From SSC4 sp964642445 (GTDB lineage Bacteria > Chloroflexota > Anaerolineae > SSC4 > Amarolineaceae), in contig CAZXQZ010000043.1 in the NCBI GenBank assembly GCA_964642445.1, positions 1-24,648 of the forward strand: a DNA stretch of 24,648 bases. Direction: 5' to 3'. Of the stretch, positions 8,191 through 15,560 are shown one piece after another (position 1 is the first letter of the stretch; each line of letters opens with the position of its first letter). The notes beneath the pieces are model-generated. The model searched no databases. It was not told where the DNA came from and saw only the letters and a program-made list of their open reading frames with translations. Position numbers and translations under genes: made by a program.

Positions 8191-9056
8191 CCACCGGTGC
8201 CTCACCATTTCAGACGACCTTCACCCCCCGGCTGTCCGCAGAACCGGCCGATCAGCACGTATTCAGCCAGGGCAGCCTGCAGGATTACAGCGACTGCCCG
8301 CGCCGTTTTCAGCTGCGTTACCTGCTCAGCCAGCCCTGGCCGGCATTGGAGTCGCAGCCCCAGCTCGATTTCGAACATTTCCAGGAGCTGGGACAGCAGT
8401 TTCACCGCATCATCCAACGCCATTATGCGGGCGTTCCGGTGGACCGTCTCAGCGCGGGCATCGAGGATGCGGTGCTGCGCCAGTGGTGGCAGGCGTTCCT
8501 GGTCTCGCCCCCGCACGGCCTGCCCGAGGACGTCGTCCTGGCCGAACAGGTTCTCTCGACGACGCTGGCCGGCCAGCGCCTGGTGGCCCGTTACGACCTG
8601 CTGGCGCTGGCCACCGAGGGTCCCGCCGTGATCGTCGACTGGAAGACCAGCCGCCGTCCTCTGTCGCGTGACCGGCTGGCTGCACGCCTGCAGAGCTGGG
8701 TCTATCCCTTCGTTCTGGTCGAAGCCGGCGCCGACCTGGGCGTGGGACCCATTGCGCCGGACCGGGTGCGCATGGTCTACTGGTTTGCCAACGATCCCCA
8801 GCAGCCCATCACCCTGACGTACAGCGCACGCCAGCATGACGCGCATCGGCGTTACCTGGCGGCCCTGCTGCAAGAAATCACCCAGCGTGCCGACGCGACG
8901 TGGCCCCTGACGACGAATACGCAGTTCTGCCGCTTCTGCACCTATCGCTCCCTGTGTGACCGGGGCGTCGAAGCGGGAGACTGGGCCACGTTCGACGAAG
9001 ACCGCGAGCCCGACCTGGCATTTGGTCTGGAAGACGTACCGGAGATCGTTTTCTGA
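8187..9056 (+). CDS. PD-(D/E)XK nuclease of the RecB/AddB/Cas4 type with Fe-S cysteines
   Basis: Free-standing single-strand DNA nuclease, 289 residues. The full RecB-family active site is visible: His73 (LGQQFH), Asp137 (RYDLL), Asp151-x-Lys153 (IVDWKTS) and Gln169-x3-Tyr173 (QSWVY). One N-terminal cysteine, Cys37 (SDCPRRF), pairs with three C-terminal ones, Cys248, Cys251 and Cys257 (FCRFCTYRSLC). This one-plus-three spacing is the 4Fe-4S staple known from AddB, Cas4 and Dna2. Length and content match the C-terminal nuclease domain of AddB, here a separate gene. The start ATG overlaps the helicase stop (ATGA), and its stop overlaps the recJ start (TGATG), indicating translational coupling. 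There is no CRISPR array or cas gene in the window, so a Cas4 role is unlikely. Confidence 0.88.
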   Translation: MTTGASPFQTTFTPRLSAEPADQHVFSQGSLQDYSDCPRRFQLRYLLSQPWPALESQPQLDFEHFQELGQQFHRIIQRHYAGVPVDRLSAGIEDAVLRQWWQAFLVSPPHGLPEDVVLAEQVLSTTLAGQRLVARYDLLALATEGPAVIVDWKTSRRPLSRDRLAARLQSWVYPFVLVEAGADLGVGPIAPDRVRMVYWFANDPQQPITLTYSARQHDAHRRYLAALLQEITQRADATWPLTTNTQFCRFCTYRSLCDRGVEAGDWATFDEDREPDLAFGLEDVPEIVF

Positions 9057-11380
9057 TGAGCTGGTCGAGCTGGATCGAGCCGGGTCCCACGGTCGTTTCG
9101 GATGCCCTGCGCAGTGCCGTCGGTGGTCATCCCCTGGTCGCCGAAATCCTGGCACGCCGGGGGTATACCAGCCCGGAGGCCGCAGTTGCCTTTCTCGATC
9201 ACACCCGCTACGTGCCGGCCCCGCCCGCCAGTCTGCCGGGCGTAACCGAGGCCGCGGCCCTGCTGGGGGAGGCGCTGCGCCAGGGTCAGCGAATTGCCGT
9301 CTGGGGTGACTTCGACGTCGACGGCCAGACCGCCACCAGCCTGCTGGTCGATGCTCTGCGTGACCTCGGCGGCAATCCATTCTATTACATCCCGCACCGC
9401 ATCAGCGAAGGGCACGGCATCAAACTGCCCGGTTTGCAGACCCTGCTGACGGCCGGTATCGACGTGCTGCTCACCTGTGACACGGGGGTGAGCGAATACG
9501 AGGGCCTGGCTGCGGCACGCGCGCACGGCGTGCGCGTGATCGTGACCGACCACCACGATCTGCCGCCAGAACTGCCCCTGGTCGATGCGCTGGTGGAGCC
9601 CAAGCTGCTGCCGGTCGACCACCCCCTGCGTGAACTGCCCGGTGTCGGGGTCGCCTTCAAACTGGCGCAGGCCTTGTACGCCGCCACTGGCCGCGGCGCA
9701 GATGCCGACCGGCTGCTCGACCTGGTCGCGCTGGGAATTGTGGCCGACGTGGCGCGCCAGGTGGGTGATACGCGCTATCTCCTGCAGCGCGGTCTGCAGG
9801 TGCTGCGTTCATCGCCGCGGGCGGGCCTGCAGGCCTTGATGATCCAGGCCGAGCTCGATCCACGCCGCGTCGATGCCGAGACGATCGGCTTTCAGTTGGG
9901 GCCGCGCCTGAACGCCTTGGGGCGCCTGGCCAATGCCACGCAGGCCGTCGAGCTGCTCACCACGACCGACCAGACGACGGCGCGCCTGCTGGCGGCGCAG
10001 CTGGAAGGTTTGAACAACGAGCGCAAGCTGTTATGTGACCAGGTGGAAGCAGCCGCGCAGGAGCTGCTCGTACAGGAGCCGGCGCTTTTGGACAGCGCCC
10101 TCCTGCTGCTCATCCAGCCCAACTGGCATCCCGGTGTTTTGGGCATCGTCGCCAACCGCCTGGCCGAACAGTACCGGCGACCGGCGGCCCTGCTCACGAT
10201 CACCCCCGAAGGGCTGGCGCGCGGCTCGATGCGTTCGGTGCCGGGGGTCGACCTGGGCGCAGCCCTGGCCGCGCATGCCGATCTGCTGGTACGTTACGGC
10301 GGGCATGCCGGCGCAGCCGGGCTCACCGTCGAGGTGGAGCGCATTCCTGAGCTGCGCCGCGTCCTGTCCAATACGATCACGGCGACCCGCACACCCGACG
10401 TCGACGCCGATGCCTTGCCCATCGATGCGGTCGTGCCCCTGGCTGACCTGTCGCTCGAACTTGCCGCACAGCTGAATCGTCTGGCGCCCTTTGGTGAAGG
10501 CAACCCACCGGTCACACTCGCCAGCTTCGGTGTCACCGTGCAAAGCAGCCGGCTGATCGGACGCAGCCGCCGTCACCGCAAGCTGGGCCTGGTCGACGCA
10601 ACAGGCGCCCAATGTGACGCCGTGTGGTGGGGCGGCGCCGATACCGAACTGCCCGACGGTGTGCTCGCTGTGGCCTACACGTTGGGACAGAACGAATACC
10701 GGGGTGAGGTCTCGGTGCAGCTGGCGGTGCAGGCCGTGCGCCAGCAGTCCCCGGTGGCCGTGACCGCCGAGGCACCGTCGCCCATCACCGTCATCGACCT
10801 GCGCGCCGCTTCCGATCCCATGGCCGAAGTGCGCCACCTGCTGGCCAGTCCCGACTCATGGCAAGTGTGGGCCGAAGGTCAGGTGCCGCCGGACATCCCC
10901 ACCCGCACCCGGCACACGATCGTCGCCCAGGTTGGATTGATCATCTGGAGTGCACCGCCAGGTCGCCATGAGTTGACACGGGCCATCCAGCGCGCCGCGC
11001 CGGCCCAGGTGGCGCTGGTCAACCAGGTCACCGCTTCCGACCAGCTGGACAGCTTCTTGCGCGAGTTGTTGGGCATGGTCAAATTTGCCCTGGCGCGGCG
11101 CAAGGGTGAGCTGCACATTCCCGCCATGGCGGCTGGCCTGGGGCAGCGTGAGGTCACGGTGCGGCGGGGGCTGTCCTGGCTGGAGGCCAACGGCCGCGTC
11201 CAGGTTGTTTCGTGGGTGACGGGCGACCGAGTGCTGGTCGCCGCCGGCCAGGCAGCGAATCACACGCCGGCTGACCTGGTGCTGGCGCAGGCCGAGCTGC
11301 AGGCCCTGCTGGCCGAAGCGGCCGCCTTTCGTGCCTTCTGCCATCGGGCACCGCCGGAGTCGCTGCTGGAGGAAGCCTGA
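9056..11380 (+). CDS. recJ: RecJ-type single-strand DNA 5'-3' exonuclease (DHH/DHHA1)
   Basis: Mn-dependent exonuclease that trims 5'-ended single strands in RecF-type recombination, mismatch and base-excision repair. The 774-residue product has the RecJ motifs in order: motif I GDFDVDG (84-90), motif II DTGVSEYE (142-149), motif III TDHHDLP (164-170), motif IV ALGIVADVA with Asp231, then GPRLNALGRL (282-291) and the DHHA1 motif RYGGHAGAAG (413-422). About 200 extra residues follow the nucleic-acid-binding region. Residues about 677-717 (around HIPAMAAGLGQREVTVRRGL) look like a winged helix. The size resembles the longer Firmicutes-type RecJ rather than the about 577-residue E. coli form. It starts by overlapping the nuclease stop by 1 nt and ends by overlapping the next gene by 1 nt, so it is part of the dnaN operon. 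Confidence 0.93.
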   Translation: MSWSSWIEPGPTVVSDALRSAVGGHPLVAEILARRGYTSPEAAVAFLDHTRYVPAPPASLPGVTEAAALLGEALRQGQRIAVWGDFDVDGQTATSLLVDALRDLGGNPFYYIPHRISEGHGIKLPGLQTLLTAGIDVLLTCDTGVSEYEGLAAARAHGVRVIVTDHHDLPPELPLVDALVEPKLLPVDHPLRELPGVGVAFKLAQALYAATGRGADADRLLDLVALGIVADVARQVGDTRYLLQRGLQVLRSSPRAGLQALMIQAELDPRRVDAETIGFQLGPRLNALGRLANATQAVELLTTTDQTTARLLAAQLEGLNNERKLLCDQVEAAAQELLVQEPALLDSALLLLIQPNWHPGVLGIVANRLAEQYRRPAALLTITPEGLARGSMRSVPGVDLGAALAAHADLLVRYGGHAGAAGLTVEVERIPELRRVLSNTITATRTPDVDADALPIDAVVPLADLSLELAAQLNRLAPFGEGNPPVTLASFGVTVQSSRLIGRSRRHRKLGLVDATGAQCDAVWWGGADTELPDGVLAVAYTLGQNEYRGEVSVQLAVQAVRQQSPVAVTAEAPSPITVIDLRAASDPMAEVRHLLASPDSWQVWAEGQVPPDIPTRTRHTIVAQVGLIIWSAPPGRHELTRAIQRAAPAQVALVNQVTASDQLDSFLRELLGMVKFALARRKGELHIPAMAAGLGQREVTVRRGLSWLEANGRVQVVSWVTGDRVLVAAGQAANHTPADLVLAQAELQALLAEAAAFRAFCHRAPPESLLEEA

Positions 11381-11907
11381 TGGCCGGTGCATTGGCAGAC
11401 GGCCTGACCGTCACTCGCCTGATCCTGGCCTTCGTGCTGGTTGGCCTGGGCGTGTTGTACGGGTCAGCAGTCATCGTGCCGGCCGTGATCATCGTGATGC
11501 TGGCCTGGTTCACAGATAACCTGGACGGCTTCCTGGCCCGGCGCGATGCACAGCGCGTGCCGTCCTGGATTGGGCGGCATGAATTTGCCGTGGATGTCAT
11601 TTTTACGTGGGCCACTCTGATTTATGTCACGTTAAGTGGGCTGCTGCCGGCCTGGCTGACGATTGCTTTCACCGCGGTGGCCGCGGTGGTCAGCCTGTGG
11701 ATGCGGCGCAAGCCGGTCACCGTGCTGTTTCTCAGGATCATCGACGTGACGCTGGGCGTCGTGCTGCTGGTCTATTATCCAACGTTAGGCATCATCATGG
11801 CCGTTTACCTGGGAACGCTGGCAATCGTGAAATGGCAGCGCCTGGCGCAGGGTGTGCCGGCCTGGGCACGCAGCATGCGCGATATTCTACGTGGAAAGGG
11901 AGAGTAG
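11380..11907 (+). CDS. CDP-alcohol phosphatidyltransferase-like membrane protein, degenerate motif
   Basis: Integral membrane protein, 175 residues, with about four to five hydrophobic segments. The family transfers a phosphatidyl group from CDP-diacylglycerol to an alcohol. Its signature is D-x2-D-G-x2-A-R-x8-9-G-x3-D-x3-D. Here Asp46, Asp49, Gly50, Ala53 and Arg54 (TDNLDGFLARR) and the final Asp72 are present. The third Asp is Glu68, and the spacing between Arg54 and Gly65 is a little longer than usual. Activity is therefore uncertain, and the substrate alcohol cannot be named. TGATG overlap with recJ places it in the same operon; nothing in its sequence explains a link to repair. Confidence 0.7.
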   Translation: MAGALADGLTVTRLILAFVLVGLGVLYGSAVIVPAVIIVMLAWFTDNLDGFLARRDAQRVPSWIGRHEFAVDVIFTWATLIYVTLSGLLPAWLTIAFTAVAAVVSLWMRRKPVTVLFLRIIDVTLGVVLLVYYPTLGIIMAVYLGTLAIVKWQRLAQGVPAWARSMRDILRGKGE

Positions 11908-11911
11908 GTTT

Positions 11912-12292
11912 ATGGCGAAAGGAAAAGCACCCGCCCGCCCCATGGGTGACAGCTTCATTTCGTTTGGTCTTATTGCGGTCGCCATGATCGCCATCGTATT
12001 TCTATTATTGTGGCTGCTGACCGGCTGGCACTGGTATGTGGCCTGGCTGTCGGCCACCGGCTTGACCACCTTTGTGCTGTATGGCGTGGACAAACTGCAG
12101 GCCAAACGCGGCGGCTGGCGCTGCCCCGAGGTGCTGCTGCACACCCTGGCCCTGATCGGGGGCTTTATCGGGGGCTGGCTGGGCATGTTCCTGTTCCGCC
12201 ACAAAACCCAGCACCCCGAATTCAAGCTCATCCTGGGGTTGGCCACCCTGATCTGGCTGGGCGTGGCGTATTTTGTCTTCATCCGTCAATAA
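11912..12292 (+). CDS. DUF1294 family membrane protein
   Basis: A 126-residue membrane protein with one N-terminal hydrophobic segment (about 16-38) followed by the DUF1294 region: YGVDKLQAKRGGWRCPE, then a glycine-rich helix (LIGGFIGGWLGMFLF), then RHKTQHPEFK and a last helix. The VDK, P-E and RHKT elements are the family's signature; its function is unknown. The ATG at 11912 follows the previous stop by 4 nt and has an AAAGGGAGAG ribosome site; a longer in-frame start would lie inside the upstream gene. It is the last gene of the dnaN operon before the hairpin at 12297-12377. Confidence 0.85.
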   Translation: MAKGKAPARPMGDSFISFGLIAVAMIAIVFLLLWLLTGWHWYVAWLSATGLTTFVLYGVDKLQAKRGGWRCPEVLLHTLALIGGFIGGWLGMFLFRHKTQHPEFKLILGLATLIWLGVAYFVFIRQ

Positions 12293-12296
12293 GGGC

Positions 12297-12377
12297 ATGC
12301 ATCTACCGTATAGAATGCACAGCCCACACAAAAATAAGACGTCTTTGTGTGGGTTGTGCGTACTCTGTGGTAGGCAT
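12297..12377 (+). terminator. Long imperfect hairpin ending the dnaN-recJ operon
   Basis: The core arms 12317-12332 and 12344-12359 form a 16-bp stem with one G-U pair around an 11-nt loop. Pairing continues outward with wobbles, two mismatches and a 2-nt bulge to CTACC/GGTAG and ATGC/GCAT, giving about 34 paired positions from 12297 to 12377. It starts 5 nt after the DUF1294 stop. There is no U-run after the stem, so it is either a structured RNA 3' end, a processing or stability element, or a decayed miniature mobile element. Confidence 0.55.
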
Positions 12378-12388
12378 GGTGATCGTCC

Positions 12389-13678
12389 TTGAGTGAAGGG
12401 GCTGCAACGCCGCTGCCGCGCCTGGCCGCGCTGCATTATCGTGACTTTCGCCTGCTGTGGATGGGCCAGTTGATCTCACAGGTCGGCTCGCAGATGCAGC
12501 TGACGGCGGTGAACTGGCACGTCTTCTCACTGCTCCAGGGCAGCGAAGTGACCGTGACCCTGTTTGGACGTACGATCCCTTTGGGAGCGGAAGCGTTGGG
12601 TCTGGGTACCCTGGGCCTGGTACGTTTCATTCCGATCGTCTTTTTTGCCCTGGTCGGTGGTGTGTTGGCTGACACGCGCGACCGCCGGCGCCTGATGATC
12701 TGGACGCAGTCGGCGGCTGCCCTGTTTGCGGGTCTCCTGGCCTGGCAGACCGTCTCCGGTCGCGACAGTGTGCTGGCGATTTACCTGTTGACGTCGGCTG
12801 GGGCCGCAGCCGCCGCGTTCGACAACCCGGCGCGCCAGGCCCTGGTGCCCAACCTGGTGCCACGCGCTGCGCTGACCAACGCCATCAGTTTGAACACCTT
12901 GCTCTGGCAGATCGGCAGCGTCGTTGGCCCCACCGTGGCTGGCCTGATGGTCGCGCGGTTCAACCTGGGCCTGATCTATGCCGTGAACGCGGTGTCGTTC
13001 CTGGCCGTCGTGGTGGCGCTGCTGCTGATGCATTACCGCGGCCGGCCGGCGGCGACCGATACCGGCCTGGGCTGGCAGGCGATGCTGGAGGGACTGCGTT
13101 TCACCTACCGCTCGCGCATCATCTGGGGCACAATGCTGCTCGACTTTTTTGCCACCTTCTTCTCTTCGGCCCGCACGATGCTGCCCATCGTCGCCAGCGA
13201 CATGCTGGGTGTGGGACCGGTCGGTTACGGCATCCTCTCGACGGCGCAGTCGGTGGGGGCGATCTTGGCCGGCGCCGTGGCCGCGCTGCGCACCGAGATT
13301 CGCCGCCAGGGCGCTGTGCTGCTGATCAGCGTGGCCATCTATGGCCTGGCCACGATGCTGTTTGGTGTAACAACCAGTTTTGCCCTCTCGTATTTCTTCT
13401 TTGCCGTAACCGGTGCGGCGGATACGATCTCGACCGTCATCCGTGGCACCATCCGCCAGGTGCTGACGCCCGACCATCTGCGCGGGCGCATGACGAGCAT
13501 CAACATGATCTTTTTCATGGGCGGACCGCAGTTGGGTGAACTGGAAGCAGGGCTGGTGGGTGCGGCGTGGGGTGTGCCGTTTGCCATTTTCAGCGGCGGC
13601 CTGGCCACGATTGCGCTCACCGGCTGGGTGGCCTGGCGCTATCCGAAGCTGCGTACGTATGAGAGTGAACGGGCATAA
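12389..13678 (+). CDS. MFS transporter, EntS-like exporter subfamily
   Basis: A 429-residue major-facilitator protein with about twelve hydrophobic segments. LAALHYRDFRLLWMGQLIS at the N-terminus and the cytoplasmic loop GGVLADTRDRRRLM (about residues 90-103, motif A) are typical of the MFS_3/EntS group, proton-driven exporters of siderophores or drugs. The substrate cannot be read from the sequence. The start used is TTG at 12389, because an in-frame stop lies just upstream (12380-12382) and the family's conserved N-terminus begins only about ten residues in. No ribosome site is evident. A tiny ATG frame (12376-12396, six codons plus stop) overlaps the start and might couple translation. It faces the GNAT gene tail to tail. 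Confidence 0.85.
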   Translation: MSEGAATPLPRLAALHYRDFRLLWMGQLISQVGSQMQLTAVNWHVFSLLQGSEVTVTLFGRTIPLGAEALGLGTLGLVRFIPIVFFALVGGVLADTRDRRRLMIWTQSAAALFAGLLAWQTVSGRDSVLAIYLLTSAGAAAAAFDNPARQALVPNLVPRAALTNAISLNTLLWQIGSVVGPTVAGLMVARFNLGLIYAVNAVSFLAVVVALLLMHYRGRPAATDTGLGWQAMLEGLRFTYRSRIIWGTMLLDFFATFFSSARTMLPIVASDMLGVGPVGYGILSTAQSVGAILAGAVAALRTEIRRQGAVLLISVAIYGLATMLFGVTTSFALSYFFFAVTGAADTISTVIRGTIRQVLTPDHLRGRMTSINMIFFMGGPQLGELEAGLVGAAWGVPFAIFSGGLATIALTGWVAWRYPKLRTYESERA

Positions 13679-13703
13679 AGAAGACGGCCCGGGCCGGCGG
13701 CAC

Positions 13704-13723
13704 AACCCAAGCCCCTTCGGGTT
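13704..13723. terminator. Weak hairpin between convergent genes
   Basis: AACCC (13704-13708) and GGGTT (13719-13723) form a 5-bp stem in the 47-nt gap between the MFS and GNAT genes. Only three Ts follow on the plus strand. A GC-rich palindrome precedes it near 13687-13696. Termination is plausible for convergent genes but not well supported. Confidence 0.3.
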
Positions 13724-13725
13724 TC

Positions 13726-14862
13726 TCAGCTGCCTTCGCCGGCCACGATCGTGCGCGTGTAATTGCGGTGCGTCTTGTAGAAGTCGATCCCCAGGTCGCG
13801 CATTTCGCGCTGCATGTTGTCGTTGCTGACACCAATTTGCACCAGGTCGGCGTGTTCGAAGCCACCTTCGACGATACTCTTCTGCATCTCGCTAAACAGA
13901 ATGGCCGTCCCGCCCAGCCCGCGGTACTGCTCGATGATCGCCGCGCCGTTGACGTTGACCCATTTCGTGCGCCGCAGCTCCCACAACAGGTCGATCCAGC
14001 CGAACGGATAGATTCGCCCTTTCGTACGCTGTACGGCGGCCGAGATGTCGGGGTAGGCAAACAGATAACCGATCGGGTTGTCGTCCTTCATCACAATCTT
14101 GATCAGTTTAGGGTCGGCAAACAGCAGCATCTGGTTGGTGATGGTCCGGACTTCATCGTCGGTTAGGGGCACGTTGCCGGTGGTACCGGTCAGTGAGGCG
14201 TTGTACAACGTTCCCAGCCTGGGCGCCAGGGCGCGCAGGTCACGGCGGGTGCGAAAGCGGGCAATCCGCAGGCCCCGGCGTTTCTGTACCGCTTCCGAGA
14301 GGCGGTGGATGCGTTCGGGAAAGGGTGACTGTGCGCTGAGATAGCCCGACACAACATCCCCACTGCCGGTGAAGCCGGCCGCTTCGATCAGGGTCGGGTA
14401 GTACGGCGGGTTGTAAGGAATACCCAGTGCCGGCCGATGCTCGAACCCGGCCACCAGCAGGCCCATGCCGTCCAGCGCAGTAAACCCCTTCGGTCCCTGC
14501 ATGCTGTCGAGTCCACGTCCACTGGCCCATACTGCGGCCGCCTCGAACAAAGCCAGCGCGGCCGCGCGATCATCTTCGCATTCAAAGAGATAGAAAAACG
14601 CTGTCTTCTCGTGGTTGAAGTCGTTGTAGTGACGGTTGTCGAGTACGGCAATGCGCCCGATGACGCGATCGTCTGTTTCAGCCAGGAAAAATGCCGCATC
14701 GGAATGCTGATAGAAGGGATGGCGTTGGCGATCCAGCATACGTGCCGCATCCGAGGCCAGCGGTGGCACCCACTGCGGGGTATTATGATAAATCTCGAAC
14801 GGCAGGCCCAGGAATTTGTCGACCTGGTGGCGGTTGCGGGTGTCGATCTCGACGACGTGCAT
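13726..14862 (-). CDS. GNAT-fold N-acetyltransferase-like protein (YghO-like)
   Basis: A 378-residue soluble protein. The C-terminal half contains a GNAT acetyl-CoA-binding motif (EQYRGLGGTAIL, about residues 312-323) followed by a helix and the strand VQIGVSNDN. The N-terminal half (YHNTPQWVPPL, then DRVIGRIAVLDNRHYNDF) looks like a second, divergent GNAT-like domain. The overall layout resembles the uncharacterised YghO-type family, whose substrate is unknown. The ATG at 14862 has GAGGTGA about 4 nt upstream. It is transcribed away from the decarboxylase fragment and toward the MFS gene, so it is probably monocistronic. Confidence 0.75.
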   Translation of the reverse strand: MHVVEIDTRNRHQVDKFLGLPFEIYHNTPQWVPPLASDAARMLDRQRHPFYQHSDAAFFLAETDDRVIGRIAVLDNRHYNDFNHEKTAFFYLFECEDDRAAALALFEAAAVWASGRGLDSMQGPKGFTALDGMGLLVAGFEHRPALGIPYNPPYYPTLIEAAGFTGSGDVVSGYLSAQSPFPERIHRLSEAVQKRRGLRIARFRTRRDLRALAPRLGTLYNASLTGTTGNVPLTDDEVRTITNQMLLFADPKLIKIVMKDDNPIGYLFAYPDISAAVQRTKGRIYPFGWIDLLWELRRTKWVNVNGAAIIEQYRGLGGTAILFSEMQKSIVEGGFEHADLVQIGVSNDNMQREMRDLGIDFYKTHRNYTRTIVAGEGS

Positions 14863-14949
14863 GGTTCACCTCTGGATCGATTTTAGCGCAGGTGTTGGCG
14901 GTGGGCAATTCCAGGGAACGGCCATTCGTTCGTTCGCTGCCCCCATCCG

Positions 14950-15459
14950 TTGACGGCCGCCCCTCATGCGGGGTGCACCATCGTGGTCGGTCTGCTCGTG
15001 CCGATGGCAGTACCGCTGATCGGCACGTTGATGTTGGGCAATCTTATGAAGGAGTCGGGTGTCGTCGAACGCCTGACCAAAGCCTCGGCCAACGAGATTG
15101 CCAACGTCGTGACGTTGTTCATGGGGCTGGCAATCGGGGCCACGATGCAGGCGGAGGCCTTCCTACGCTGGGATACCCTGGCTGTGCTGACCCTGGGGTG
15201 TGTGGCATTTGCGCTCGACACCGCCGCCGGCCTGGTGGTGGCCAGGGGCATGAAGGTCATGAGCCGCGGCCACTTCAACCCATTGATCGGCGCCGCCGGC
15301 ATCAGCGCCCTGCCAATGGCGGCGCGCGTCGTGCAGAAGCTGGGACAGGAGGCCGACTTCGAGAACTATCTCCTCATGCACGCCATGGGCGCCAACACCG
15401 CCGGCCAGATCGGCAGCGTGGTCGCGGGCGGTGTGGTGCTGGCGATGCTCGGGGGATAG
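14950..15459 (+). pseudogene. C-terminal fragment of a sodium-pumping decarboxylase beta subunit
   Basis: The frame encodes only the last about 160 residues of the OadB/GcdB/MmdB family, whose members are about 375-430 residues. Recognisable blocks are VPLIGTLMLGNLMKESGVVE, NPLIGAAGISALPMAARV and YLLMHAMGANTAGQIGSV. The family couples biotin-dependent decarboxylation to Na+ export across the membrane. The missing N-terminal half carries the essential Asp of the first ion site. No matching sequence is seen upstream in any frame; DNA before about 14975 is unrelated. The frame opens with TTG at 14950, the first ATG is at 15003, and there is no ribosome site. I read it as a 5'-truncated remnant, probably not functional, though the remaining frame is intact. 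Confidence 0.75.
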
Positions 15460-15560
15460 GGGTTGGGGGTCAGGGGTTGGGGATTAGGGAATGCGGATGG
15501 CGATGTGGCCGCAACAACGAGCCCCATCCCCCAACCCCCATCCCCTATCCCCTACTCCCC
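15451..15560. repeat. Facing G-rich and C-rich tracts between convergent genes
   Basis: Positions 15451-15490 contain five runs of four or five Gs separated by 2-3 nt. Positions 15522-15560 contain the near-mirror run of C tracts. They can pair as a long imperfect hairpin, or each G-rich strand could fold as a G-quadruplex. The stop codon of the decarboxylase fragment (15457-15459) lies in the left arm, and that of the phosphotransferase gene (15545-15547 on the minus strand) in the right arm. A transcription-blocking role for both directions is plausible. Confidence 0.65.

Noticed and set aside
8187..9056. The Fe-S nuclease as a Cas4 protein indicating CRISPR
   Set aside because: No repeat-spacer array and no other cas genes in the window; the neighbours are helicases and RecJ.
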